In this document: positions 1 through 7,922 of the stretch, piece after piece
Position numbering within the stretch: the first letter of the stretch is position 1
How the letters are laid out: each line of letters begins with the position of its first letter
Source: RGIG9041 sp045541455
Lineage (GTDB): Bacteria; Bacillota; Clostridia; Oscillospirales; QAKW01
NCBI GenBank assembly: GCA_045541455.1
Contig: JAZQJA010000032.1
Coordinates: 13,547 to 77,546, forward strand
DNA: 64,000 bases
Direction: 5' to 3'
The notes under the pieces: generated by a model
What the model was told of the DNA's origin: nothing
The model's input: only the letters and a program-made list of their open reading frames with translations
Databases searched by the model: none
Position numbers and translations under genes: made by a program

Positions 1-107
1 TCGCACATAACAACATTACCGCCAAGTTTTGCCCAGTTTTGAGCAAACAAAAGCCCCATTCCCGATGCGGCACCTGTTGAAATTGCAACCTTACCTTTAA
101 AATTCAT
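1..107 (-). CDS. short-chain dehydrogenase/reductase, N-terminal part
   Basis: This is the first ~35 codons of a leftward gene that runs off the window. The peptide starts MNFKGKVAIS and carries the glycine-rich TGAASGMG dinucleotide-binding motif (TGxxxGxG) near residue 11, followed by the helix of a Rossmann fold. That is the hallmark of classical SDR enzymes, which use NAD(P)H to oxidise or reduce alcohols, sugars or keto groups. The ATG has a strong GGAGGTTG site just upstream. It diverges from the AraC-type regulator at 246, so the two may be functionally linked. The substrate cannot be told from this fragment. Confidence 0.8.
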   Translation of the reverse strand, partial: MNFKGKVAISTGAASGMGLLFAQNWAKLGGNVVMC

Positions 108-153
108 GCTTTCAACCTCCTTTTATTATATTATATACTGCTTGTAAATAGCA

Positions 154-169
154 AAAATCGTACGATTTT
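154..169. promoter_or_regulatory. 16-bp perfect palindrome between divergent SDR and AraC genes
   Basis: The sequence AAAATCGTACGATTTT is a perfect inverted repeat in the 138-bp divergent intergenic region. It lies about 45 bp upstream of the SDR start and about 75 bp upstream of the AraC-type start. Its position suits a regulator-binding site controlling one or both genes; the binding protein is unknown. Confidence 0.45.
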
Positions 170-245
170 AACCTTTTTGATACTTTTTAGTTATAAAACT
201 TGAAATTATTTAAGAAAAATATTATAATTTTAAAGGTGATTATAA

Positions 246-1001
246 TTGAGTATATTTAAAAATACAGTAATTACAAATATTTATCCGACAACAACCGTTT
301 TTTCGGAAAAAGGACGCAAAGCAATTACAAAAAACAGGTTGTGTTGGGGCTTGTCTTTTTGCATAGAAGGTCAAATTACTTATACGCAAAACGGAAAAAC
401 ATTTGTTTCTAATGCAAAAAATGCAGTTTTGTTGCCCAAAGGTGCCACCTATTCGCTTAGCGGTGATAAAGAAGGGCTTTTCCCCGTAATCAACTTTGAG
501 TGCAGTAATTTAACTGCCGACACAATTGTTATATTTCCTTTATCAGATGCAAAATCATATATAAAAGATTATAAAATACTTTCAAACTGTTTTTTGTTTG
601 ATAACAAAAAATTAAAGCAGTTTCAATTACTGTATAATATAATGGAGCGGTTAGATTTTGAACAATCAAAAAAACCGTTATTTTCCATAATAAATTATAT
701 AGAAACTCATATTTCGGATAACAGTATTACAAACGAAATACTGGCTCAAAAAATGAATATTAGTGAAGTGTATCTGCGAAAATTATTTTTATCTAATTTA
801 AGCATTACACCAAAACAGTATATACTGGATCTTCGTATTAAAAAAGCAAAAAAATTACTGGCAGACAGTAACTATACGGTAACCAAGATTTCTGAAAGAT
901 GCGGTTTTTCAAGCCCATATCATTTTTGCAGAATTTTTAAAGAAAAAACCGGCATGTCACCCACCCAATACGCCAAATTCAACAAGATTTACCAAATATA
1001 A
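246..1001 (+). CDS. AraC-family transcriptional regulator
   Basis: A 251-residue protein with the two-part layout of AraC regulators. An N-terminal cupin-like sensor (about residues 30-95) is followed by a C-terminal double helix-turn-helix (about 148-248). The second HTH reads ISERCGFSSPYHFCRIFKE, close to the AraC signature. The start is a TTG with AAAGGTGAT just upstream; no better ATG exists. It faces the SDR gene across a short region with a palindrome and lies 16 bp before a GH20-like gene, so it probably senses a sugar or related ligand and controls these neighbours. The ligand is not predictable. Confidence 0.9.
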   Translation: MSIFKNTVITNIYPTTTVFSEKGRKAITKNRLCWGLSFCIEGQITYTQNGKTFVSNAKNAVLLPKGATYSLSGDKEGLFPVINFECSNLTADTIVIFPLSDAKSYIKDYKILSNCFLFDNKKLKQFQLLYNIMERLDFEQSKKPLFSIINYIETHISDNSITNEILAQKMNISEVYLRKLFLSNLSITPKQYILDLRIKKAKKLLADSNYTVTKISERCGFSSPYHFCRIFKEKTGMSPTQYAKFNKIYQI

Positions 1002-1017
1002 AACCGAGGTGTTTTTA

Positions 1018-2373
1018 ATGAATGACTGTTTAAATTTTAATGGCAAATTAACTGTTCAAGCAGACAAAAGAATGAATAACAAAACCGTAAAAAAACTTTG
1101 GAATAGTTTTTGCTTTGGTGATATCACGCTTGATATAAAATCAGTCGATGATTGCATTTTTCGTCTAGGCGATACAAAATTGCCTGATTTAAATGATGGT
1201 AAAGAATACGCACTGCGTGTTGATAAAAACGGTGCCGCAATCGTCGGTAAAGATTACGGCGGGCTGATGCGCGGCTTTATATCTCTGCTTATGAAAATCG
1301 AATGTGCAGACAGTGGTTTTATAATTAAACCTGTCACAGAACAGAGCAATTATAAAATCAAAAACCGTATGATACATATCTGCGTTTTTCCCGAAAATGA
1401 TTTGTATTTTATTAAAAAACTCATTCGTCTTGCGGGGCTTTGCCAATACACACATATCGTTATAGAATTTTGGGGTATGCTTAAGTACGACTGCTTAAAA
1501 GAACTTGCTTGGCCACACGCTTTTTCAAAAGAACAGGTAAAAGAGCTTATTTGCGAATGTAGGGAGTTTGGTATTGAGCCAATTCCGATGTTTAATCAAT
1601 TGGGGCATGCCACCGCATGCCGCATTATCAACGGTAAGCACGTGGTGCTTGACCAAAACCCAAGGCTGCAGCATCTGTTCACCCCTGACGGCTGGGCATG
1701 GAATATTCATTCTGACAAAACGCGCACTTTGCTCAAAAATATTCGAGGGGAACTTTATGCGCTGTTTGGCGATGGCACATATATGCACATTGGATGTGAC
1801 GAGGCATATTACTACACCCGTTGCGATGAAGAACGTAAAAAACTTCCCGATTTCTTAAAATATCTCACCGACGAGGTGGTAAAAGAGGGCAGGCGCCCAA
1901 TGGTTTGGATGGATATGATGTTGGAGCGCGATAAATATAATAAAAAGGTGCGGGCTTATGCCACTTGTGCGCCAGACGAGGTGGAAATTATGCAAAGTGC
2001 ATTAAATCCTGCAACTGTAATGGTGGACTGGCAGTATAATATGAAAGAGGCACCTATCGAAACTATGCTAAGTCTTAAAGATAATATACACGATGCCATG
2101 GGTGCACCGTGGTATGAGCCTGATAACTATGCCGCCTATGTTGATACTGTAACCGAACACCAAATGTTTGGTATTATGATGACAACCTGGCATACACTTT
2201 ATCAGCATATGCACAGCATTTTAGGCTGTGCCAAAAAATGCGGTGCTGTCACTTTCCCTTGGTCGCAGTTTAGCGGACTTCGCGAGGAAACTGCAACACT
2301 TTTTCGCAGAGTAAGTTTTGAGGGTAACACCTATACCGATAGCGGTTGGGCAAAGCATCAAATAGAGGTGTAA
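1018..2373 (+). CDS. glycoside hydrolase family 20-like (beta-N-acetylhexosaminidase-like)
   Basis: A 451-residue protein with a GH20-type TIM barrel starting near residue 113. The key pair is in HIGCDEA: Asp261-Glu262, matching the HxGxDE motif in which Glu is the acid/base and Asp orients the substrate acetamido group. The NQLGHA segment earlier in the barrel also fits. There is no signal peptide, so it probably acts in the cytoplasm on short oligosaccharides. I chose ATG 1018 with GAGGTG upstream over the GTG at 1009, which lies inside that ribosome site. It follows the AraC gene by 16 bp and is probably cotranscribed. Sugar specificity is uncertain because it is shorter than typical hexosaminidases. 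Confidence 0.75.
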   Translation: MNDCLNFNGKLTVQADKRMNNKTVKKLWNSFCFGDITLDIKSVDDCIFRLGDTKLPDLNDGKEYALRVDKNGAAIVGKDYGGLMRGFISLLMKIECADSGFIIKPVTEQSNYKIKNRMIHICVFPENDLYFIKKLIRLAGLCQYTHIVIEFWGMLKYDCLKELAWPHAFSKEQVKELICECREFGIEPIPMFNQLGHATACRIINGKHVVLDQNPRLQHLFTPDGWAWNIHSDKTRTLLKNIRGELYALFGDGTYMHIGCDEAYYYTRCDEERKKLPDFLKYLTDEVVKEGRRPMVWMDMMLERDKYNKKVRAYATCAPDEVEIMQSALNPATVMVDWQYNMKEAPIETMLSLKDNIHDAMGAPWYEPDNYAAYVDTVTEHQMFGIMMTTWHTLYQHMHSILGCAKKCGAVTFPWSQFSGLREETATLFRRVSFEGNTYTDSGWAKHQIEV

Positions 2374-2470
2374 TATTACACTCTTGCAATCAATCGGCTT
2401 AATACTCGGTGTTGTGTCAATTGTGTTATTAAAATTATAATTTAAGAGTATCTTTTACTAAAATGCAGCG

Positions 2471-2499
2471 TTTACTTTTTACAGTTGTTATGATATATT
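2471..2499 (+). promoter_or_regulatory. candidate promoter for the esterase gene
   Basis: TTTACT (2471-2476) and TATATT (2494-2499) are separated by 17 bp, about 25 bp before the esterase start. A matching spacer supports it; the boxes are not perfect consensus. Confidence 0.4.
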
Positions 2500-2524
2500 T
2501 AATAAAAGTGCCAAGAGAGGAATA

Positions 2525-3196
2525 ATGATGATACAAGAAAATTTATTTGAAAATATAAAATATCTTATTTCGTATCCTGATAACTTCAGTGCCGATAAAA
2601 AATATCCGCTAATTGTTTTTTTGCACGGTGCAGGCACAAGGGGTAATGACTTAGACACCTTAAAAAACAATCCGAGTTTTGTTAATTTAAAAAAGCGTCA
2701 AATCCGCGAATATATACTGCTTGCGCCATTGTGCAGTGTTAACAACTGGAACGAAATTATGTCATCATTAATTAATCTTGTCGGCTATGCAAGACAACTT
2801 GAATATGTTGATATAAAACGTGTGTATCTTACCGGTGCCAGTATGGGCGGCTACGGAACTTGGGAACTTGCATCTCTCCGTCCTGATTGGTTTGCATCTA
2901 TTATGCCTGTTTGCGGCGGCGGTATAAAATGGATGACATATACGCTGGTTGACATTCCCATCCGTGCGTTTCACGGTATTTGTGACAATGTTGTAGACCC
3001 AATTGAAAGTCTTGAAATGGTAAAAGCAGTTAACCGCCGTGACGGCCATGCCGAACTTATTCTTTTCCCAAAACTAAAACATAACTGTTGGGATAAGGTT
3101 TATTCGACAGAGGAAAATTACGATTGGCTGTTGTCCTTTTCAACAGATCGCGACAAAACACTTATCGAGCAGTTATCGGGACAATACTACGGATAA
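2525..3196 (+). CDS. alpha/beta-hydrolase esterase
   Basis: A 223-residue cytoplasmic alpha/beta-hydrolase of the carboxylesterase/PHB-depolymerase-like group. An oxyanion segment (FLHGAGTRG) is followed by the nucleophile elbow GASMGG with Ser106. Asp154 (in GICDNVVD) and His186 (in KLKHNCW) complete the expected catalytic triad. The natural substrate is unknown; short acyl or acetyl esters on sugars would fit the neighbouring glycosidase. Two ATGs sit back to back at 2525 and 2528; AGAGAGG is 4 and 7 bp upstream respectively, so the second may be the one used. It is convergent with trxB, separated by a palindromic terminator. Confidence 0.85.
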   Translation: MMIQENLFENIKYLISYPDNFSADKKYPLIVFLHGAGTRGNDLDTLKNNPSFVNLKKRQIREYILLAPLCSVNNWNEIMSSLINLVGYARQLEYVDIKRVYLTGASMGGYGTWELASLRPDWFASIMPVCGGGIKWMTYTLVDIPIRAFHGICDNVVDPIESLEMVKAVNRRDGHAELILFPKLKHNCWDKVYSTEENYDWLLSFSTDRDKTLIEQLSGQYYG

Positions 3197-3197
3197 A

Positions 3198-3237
3198 AAA
3201 CAGGCTGTAAAAAACTATAGTTTTTTACAGCCTGTTT
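3198..3237. terminator. 40-nt perfect palindrome, bidirectional terminator
   Basis: Two 20-nt arms with no mismatch, A-rich on one side and T-rich on the other, lie between the convergent esterase and trxB genes. Fifteen bases of each arm (CAGGCTGTAAAAAAC and its complement) recur exactly in the palindrome at 29598-29641. Confidence 0.85.
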
Positions 3238-3252
3238 CATTTGACATAAAAA

Positions 3253-4173
3253 TTAATTATTTAAAATATATTCCTGAGCAAAATGCACAGCAACAGCGCC
3301 GTCTGCAACGGCAGTGACAATCTGCCGGACCGCTTTTGTGCGTACATCGCCTATGGCAAACACACCGTCAATGTTTGTTTTGGTGCTTTCGTCTGCCACA
3401 ATATACCCCGAACTGTCAAGATTTAGTTGAGTTTTAAACATTTCTGTCACAGGGCTTCTGCCAATGCTTATAAATGCACCGTCGACTTTTAGTTGTTCAG
3501 TACTGCCATCGTTGTTTTTAATTTTGATTTTGTTTAGTTTTTGGTCATAAATAAAGCCGTCAACCTGTGCGTTCCATTTAAACTCTATATTATTCGCTGT
3601 TAAAAGCGGGTCGCGGTATATTTTTTCAGCCCGCAAAGAATCTCTGCGGTGAATAAGATAAACCTTTTCACAAATTTTAGATAAAAGCATTGCATCTGCA
3701 GCGGCAGAGTTTCCGCCGCCAACAACTGCAACCGTTTTGCCGCGGTACATCATGCCGTCACATGCGGCACAGTAGGCAACGCCCCTGCCTATAAGGTTTT
3801 CCTCGTCCTTTATTCCAAGGTGTTTATGGTCTGCACCCGTTGCAATAATAACAGTTTTGGCATAAAAATCACCTGCATCGGCAGTGATTTTTTTAGTAGC
3901 AGCTTTCAAATCGGTAAAAAGTACCTCAGTTTGTATTGTCTTTGCCCCAAAGCGCTGTGCCCCGTTTTGCATTTTTTGACCGAGTGTGAAACCGTCAATC
4001 CCCTCATCAAAACCGGGGTAATTGTCAATTTGTTCAGTCTGCGTCATTTGACCGCCGGCAGAAAATTTTTCAAGCACAAGCGTTTCAAGCCCGGCCCTTA
4101 CGGCATATAGTGCTGCTGTATACCCTGCGGGACCTCCGCCGATAATTATTGTGTCATAAACTTTTATATCCAT
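3253..4173 (-). CDS. trxB: thioredoxin reductase
   Basis: A 306-residue flavoprotein that reduces thioredoxin with NADPH in the cytoplasm. Visible features in order: FAD-binding GGGPAGY (residues 12-18), the redox pair Cys135-Ala-Ala-Cys138, the NADPH site GGGNSA, and the C-terminal FAD motif AIGDVR. Length matches the low-molecular-weight TrxB class. ATG 4173 is chosen because AAAGGAG lies 7 bp before it; a start 21 bases further upstream would place that site inside the gene. It follows trxA and ferritin in the same direction, forming a redox and iron-storage cluster. Confidence 0.96.
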   Translation of the reverse strand: MDIKVYDTIIIGGGPAGYTAALYAVRAGLETLVLEKFSAGGQMTQTEQIDNYPGFDEGIDGFTLGQKMQNGAQRFGAKTIQTEVLFTDLKAATKKITADAGDFYAKTVIIATGADHKHLGIKDEENLIGRGVAYCAACDGMMYRGKTVAVVGGGNSAAADAMLLSKICEKVYLIHRRDSLRAEKIYRDPLLTANNIEFKWNAQVDGFIYDQKLNKIKIKNNDGSTEQLKVDGAFISIGRSPVTEMFKTQLNLDSSGYIVADESTKTNIDGVFAIGDVRTKAVRQIVTAVADGAVAVHFAQEYILNN

Positions 4174-4270
4174 AATAAAAGCTCCTTTCGGCATTCTGTT
4201 AATAGTATAACCGAAAAGAGCTTTTGTTTTGTGAATTTGTCACCCAGCCTGCCTTTCGGCATACTTTTTA

Positions 4271-4579
4271 TTATGAGAGCATATCAAGTATCTGTGCTTT
4301 AGGTTTGGCTCCTGTTGATTGATTTACAATTTTGCCGTCCTGCAATACAAACAACGACGGAATACTCATCACCTGAAACGAAGCGGCAAGTTCGCTTTCT
4401 TCGTCTACATTTATTTTGCAGACTTTGTACTCAGGGTGCTCATTTGCAATTTCTTCGACGATGGGTCCTACCATACGGCAAGGACCGCACCAATCTGCAT
4501 AGAAATCGACAAGAACTTTTTTATCGCTTTTTAAAACTTCATTTTCAAAATTGCTTTTATTTACTTTAATAACAGACAT
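4271..4579 (-). CDS. trxA: thioredoxin
   Basis: A 102-residue thioredoxin with the active site WCGPC (Cys31, Cys34), the cis-proline segment SIPS and the expected single domain. It transfers reducing power from TrxB to protein disulfides. The ATG is preceded by AGGAGGG. It lies 17 bp after the ferritin stop and 97 bp before trxB, so the electron donor and carrier are encoded together. Confidence 0.97.
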   Translation of the reverse strand: MSVIKVNKSNFENEVLKSDKKVLVDFYADWCGPCRMVGPIVEEIANEHPEYKVCKINVDEESELAASFQVMSIPSLFVLQDGKIVNQSTGAKPKAQILDMLS

Positions 4580-4596
4580 ATTAAACCCTCCTGTAA

Positions 4597-5106
4597 TTAA
4601 AGCACAAGTGAAGGTGCGCTGTAAATCCTGCCTGCCAATTCTTGATTGAGCATATAAAGGCCTTTAGGGTCACTGCCAAAAAGCTCCATTTTAGAGATAA
4701 GGTCGTTTGCGTTTGTTTCTTCTTCACCTTGCTCTTTAACAAACCAGTCTAAAAACTGCATTGTACGAAAATCGCGCACGTCATAAGCCGCGCCGTAAAT
4801 GTCGTTTATAAGCGATGTCACATATTTTTCGTGCTCAAGACCTGCTTTGAGAACATCTATATGAGAGGAGAATGTTTTGTCGGGCTTGTCAATTGCTTCA
4901 AGTGTTACAGGCATATTTTCGTTTTGAAGGTAGGTGTAAAACAGCATTGCATGGTCCCGCTCCTCTTGGGCCTGAATCATATACCAGTTTGCAAATCCGT
5001 CAAGTCCGTTTGCCTTGAAATAGTTTGAAAAATCGAGGTAAAGATATGCAGAATAAAATTCTTTGTTAATTTGCTCATTTAAAAGCGCGTGTACTTTTTT
5101 ATCCAT
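4597..5106 (-). CDS. ferritin, non-heme
   Basis: A 169-residue four-helix ferritin of the bacterial non-heme type. Ferroxidase ligands are recognisable: Glu16 in the first helix, the EER-H segment near 48-52, and the later KEQGEEE cluster. It oxidises Fe(II) and stores iron, limiting Fenton chemistry. ATG 5106 is used because AAAGGAG lies 6 bp before it. It is the first gene of a likely operon with trxA and trxB and has its own good promoter. Confidence 0.95.
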   Translation of the reverse strand: MDKKVHALLNEQINKEFYSAYLYLDFSNYFKANGLDGFANWYMIQAQEERDHAMLFYTYLQNENMPVTLEAIDKPDKTFSSHIDVLKAGLEHEKYVTSLINDIYGAAYDVRDFRTMQFLDWFVKEQGEEETNANDLISKMELFGSDPKGLYMLNQELAGRIYSAPSLVL

Positions 5107-5137
5107 AATAAACACTCCTTTAATAATAAGTATCTAA

Positions 5138-5166
5138 ATAATAGCATGATTCCAATTAAGTGTCAA
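5138..5166 (-). promoter_or_regulatory. promoter of the ferritin-trxA-trxB cluster
   Basis: On the minus strand TTGACA (5161-5166) and TATTAT (5138-5143) are separated by exactly 17 bp, with TGC just before the -10 box (extended -10). The transcript would start about 25 bp upstream of the ferritin ATG. Confidence 0.75.
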
Positions 5167-5194
5167 TTATACATAAATTTAATTAAAAATTTAT

Positions 5195-6448
5195 TTAATC
5201 TTTTTTAATAGTTTGTCGTACATATAATATGGCTGTAATTGTCAAAAGTAAACTGATAAAAGAAGTAACCTGTTGGGCATAAACGGGCAGACCTAAAAAT
5301 GTATTGCCCTGATTTTGCACAAACGATACGAGCGGGCTTGCAATAAGCGTTGCAATAAAACCCACTGTGCCTGCCATTGCTTGACAAAGCGCCAATGAAT
5401 CAGCGCGCTTTTCGGGGGCGATATAGTCAAATATAAGATTAGTCAGCGCACTGTTAATTCCGCCCATAGCGATTCCGTGAATAAGATAGTAAAGCGCAAC
5501 GGCAACTTTTGCTGTGGCGGGTGTTGCAAAAGTAAAACAAAGATAACTTGCACCAAGTACCAACAGGCATTTTTCTGTCATTATTGCAAATGAATGTTTA
5601 TCGGCATATTTTCCCCAAAACCGTGAAACGAGAATACGTGTTACACTGCCAAAAATGGTTAACGCTGATACGAATGTAAGACTAAACCCCAGTTCGTTTA
5701 TATTATAAGTGCCGTAAAAGGGAACGGAAAAGTAAGTACCTGCATAGTACAGCACAAATACTACTGTAATGTGTAAAACTTTTTTGTTTGTTATAAGTTC
5801 TTTTATAGTATTGGTCAATTTTGCAGTCGGTTTATAAGGAATTGGTTTTTCGGGGGTGCCAAGCATACACAAAGTGTGCAGTACCGTCATAACCAACATT
5901 ATGGCACCTGCAAGCATAAATGCCGTTTTAAGTTGTCCTTTTGACGCAAAAGTGTCAATAAGTGCCCCCATAGCGAACTGAAAAATCATTCCTGCTATAA
6001 GCGAAATTATTTCCTTGCTGGCTGTAAAACGGCCGCGTTTACCGTCCTCTACCAGTGACATAAGCCAGTTTATTTTTTTGGGGTGTACTATATAGTATAG
6101 AATATATGCTAAAAAAACCGCTGCTATAAACAGTGCCGTTTTTATCGGCTTTCGCAAATTTAAGATAGGTATTATATACAGTAGAGAAAATAAGACCTGA
6201 TTTATAACACTCATTACTATAACAACAGGTTTCATTTGCCGTTTGTGTAAAAAAACCGAAAACAACTGAAAAAGGCAACCAAGCGATATAAAAGAAGAAA
6301 GAATACCTGTAAGGCTGTCGGAAAAGCCCAGTTGTTTAGTGAGTGTTGCAAGAAAAGAACCTGCCACCAGAATAGAAATCAAATATTCCAGTGCCGCCTG
6401 GGCTGTATAAAGCGCACGGCCTTTTTTACAAGCGCTTTCTGTCACCAT
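5195..6448 (-). CDS. MFS transporter
   Basis: A 417-residue integral membrane protein with about 12 hydrophobic segments and the charged loop patterns of the major facilitator superfamily. The ATG directly abuts the TAG stop of the upstream GH39 gene, with AAGGTGAC serving as ribosome site inside that gene, so the two are translationally close and cotranscribed. The likely role is uptake of the oligosaccharide or sugar handled by the GH39 enzyme. The substrate cannot be read from the sequence. Confidence 0.88.
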   Translation of the reverse strand: MVTESACKKGRALYTAQAALEYLISILVAGSFLATLTKQLGFSDSLTGILSSFISLGCLFQLFSVFLHKRQMKPVVIVMSVINQVLFSLLYIIPILNLRKPIKTALFIAAVFLAYILYYIVHPKKINWLMSLVEDGKRGRFTASKEIISLIAGMIFQFAMGALIDTFASKGQLKTAFMLAGAIMLVMTVLHTLCMLGTPEKPIPYKPTAKLTNTIKELITNKKVLHITVVFVLYYAGTYFSVPFYGTYNINELGFSLTFVSALTIFGSVTRILVSRFWGKYADKHSFAIMTEKCLLVLGASYLCFTFATPATAKVAVALYYLIHGIAMGGINSALTNLIFDYIAPEKRADSLALCQAMAGTVGFIATLIASPLVSFVQNQGNTFLGLPVYAQQVTSFISLLLTITAILYVRQTIKKD

Positions 6449-7792
6449 CTATATGTCACCTTCTATATAACATACCTGATTTGGTAAAAGAGTAAACGCA
6501 GTTAAATCTATATCCACTTTTTCTAAACTATGAGATTCATCTATAATATAACAGCTCATTCCTTTTTCATTAATACAAAGCTGTTTTGATACATCGCTGT
6601 AGTTTGAAATTAAAATACATTTCTTTTGGCCATTTACAGCGGCAAGGGTGTAAATGCCGTTTTCGTCGCAACTGCATTGAGTCTGTGTGCCTTTAAACAT
6701 TTTGCCAAACGCTTTAAAAGTATAGTAAACAGGGGTTGCTTTACCGGTGTAGAAATTAAAAAATCCGCCGTATGCACCTGCTAAGATGCGAGCATCATAA
6801 TAAAACAGCATATCGGTAGGGCTGTTTTGCATTTCACAAAGCATAGCACAAGCAGCAGCACCTGCACGTGCGGTGCCGTGGTCAGAAAGCGCGTGCGCAT
6901 TGTTCCACTCGTTAAGATGTGTTTCAAGCCCTAAAAAACCGTAACTCTCTAAAGTTTTATTAATATAGTCTGCTTGCAAACGTGTGTGCTTTACATCTTC
7001 ATAAGTATGCCATGAGAAAAAGTCGATAGGAGAGGAGTGCTCTGTTATGTAATCCATAAAACCAAGGAAAAAATTTAAACGGAAAGTATGTTTTTCATAC
7101 CGCTCGCTTTTTGGCCATGGTGTCATATCCAAACCGTACTTTTCGGGATGATAAAAAATACCGCAAAGGCAAGAGGCAGCATAACCACCTACCTTGATTT
7201 TATCGCCAAAGCATTTTTTTAAATGCTTTGCAGTTACATCGTAAAGTTTATAAAACTGTAACGGTGTGCCGGTCCACATCTGGTTTTCAATACCAACGCC
7301 GTTTTCAGGTTCGTTCCATATTTCCCAATATTCAATACCGTAATTAAAGCCGTCTGCCCAACCTTCGTTATAATGGCGGATTATATGTTCGCAAATTCGT
7401 GCCCATTTATCATAGTCTTTTGGCGGATGAATTCTGTACGCTTTAATTGGCGCTTGGTTTTCAATGGTAACACCAAGGCGAAAAATGGGCTTTAATTCGT
7501 ATTGCGCCATTGCCTTTAAAAGAACATCTGTAAATGCAAAATCATACGATTTAGGGTCGTTTTCATCAGCATCAAAGTCACGAAAGATGTTGGGAATATC
7601 CACAAACCTATACGAGCCAAACGCACCGCCTACATCATGAAGACGCGAAAAGGGAATGTTGGCATCTCTTAAATATGCCATAGGTGAGAAATCGAATTTT
7701 TTAAACCCACCGCGAAACGGCGGCTGCCCCACAGCGTGCATTGCTTTAACAGCGCCGAGTTTTTTAGAAAAATCCACTTTAATTTCTTTCAT
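6449..7792 (-). CDS. glycoside hydrolase family 39-like enzyme
   Basis: A 447-residue TIM-barrel enzyme of the GH39 type (beta-xylosidase / alpha-iduronidase family). The acid/base is Glu161 in WNEPENG and the nucleophile candidate is Glu295 in THLNEWN, the spacing expected for clan GH-A. A beta-sandwich-like tail follows (about 370-447). There is no signal peptide, so it acts inside the cell. It is first in an operon with an MFS transporter and has a strong promoter and an upstream palindrome. Xylosidase-type activity is a guess from the family; other specificities occur. Confidence 0.8.
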   Translation of the reverse strand: MKEIKVDFSKKLGAVKAMHAVGQPPFRGGFKKFDFSPMAYLRDANIPFSRLHDVGGAFGSYRFVDIPNIFRDFDADENDPKSYDFAFTDVLLKAMAQYELKPIFRLGVTIENQAPIKAYRIHPPKDYDKWARICEHIIRHYNEGWADGFNYGIEYWEIWNEPENGVGIENQMWTGTPLQFYKLYDVTAKHLKKCFGDKIKVGGYAASCLCGIFYHPEKYGLDMTPWPKSERYEKHTFRLNFFLGFMDYITEHSSPIDFFSWHTYEDVKHTRLQADYINKTLESYGFLGLETHLNEWNNAHALSDHGTARAGAAACAMLCEMQNSPTDMLFYYDARILAGAYGGFFNFYTGKATPVYYTFKAFGKMFKGTQTQCSCDENGIYTLAAVNGQKKCILISNYSDVSKQLCINEKGMSCYIIDESHSLEKVDIDLTAFTLLPNQVCYIEGDI

Positions 7793-7818
7793 AGTTCTAC
7801 TCCTGCATTTTTTTAAAA

Positions 7819-7848
7819 ATTGTACCCGCTTTTTAATTGCTTTGTCAA
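7819..7848 (-). promoter_or_regulatory. promoter of the GH39-MFS operon
   Basis: On the minus strand TTGACA (7843-7848) and TACAAT (7819-7824) are separated by 18 bp, about 27 bp before the GH39 start. Confidence 0.7.
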
Positions 7849-7857
7849 TAAATTTGC

Positions 7858-7876
7858 TTTCGAAAACTTTTCGAAA
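7858..7876. promoter_or_regulatory. 19-bp perfect palindrome upstream of the GH39 promoter
   Basis: TTTCGAAAACTTTTCGAAA is perfectly symmetric around one central base and lies 10 bp upstream of the -35 box of the GH39 operon. The form resembles operators of LacI-type sugar regulators, but none is encoded beside it, so a distant regulator would be needed. Confidence 0.5.
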
Positions 7877-7879
7877 TTA

Positions 7880-7912
7880 AAAAAGCAGTAAACTAAGTTT
7901 ACTGCTTTTTTA
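7880..7912 (-). terminator. intrinsic terminator after the HTH-GpsA gene
   Basis: The hairpin AAAAGCAGTAAAC / GTTTACTGCTTTT with a short loop, followed by T residues, lies just past the stop of the leftward gene ending at 7923. Confidence 0.8.
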
Positions 7913-7922
7913 ATTAAAATTG

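Noticed and set aside
3198..3237. Insertion-sequence inverted end
   Set aside because: The palindrome is compact, sits exactly between convergent genes and no transposase is present; a terminator explains it.
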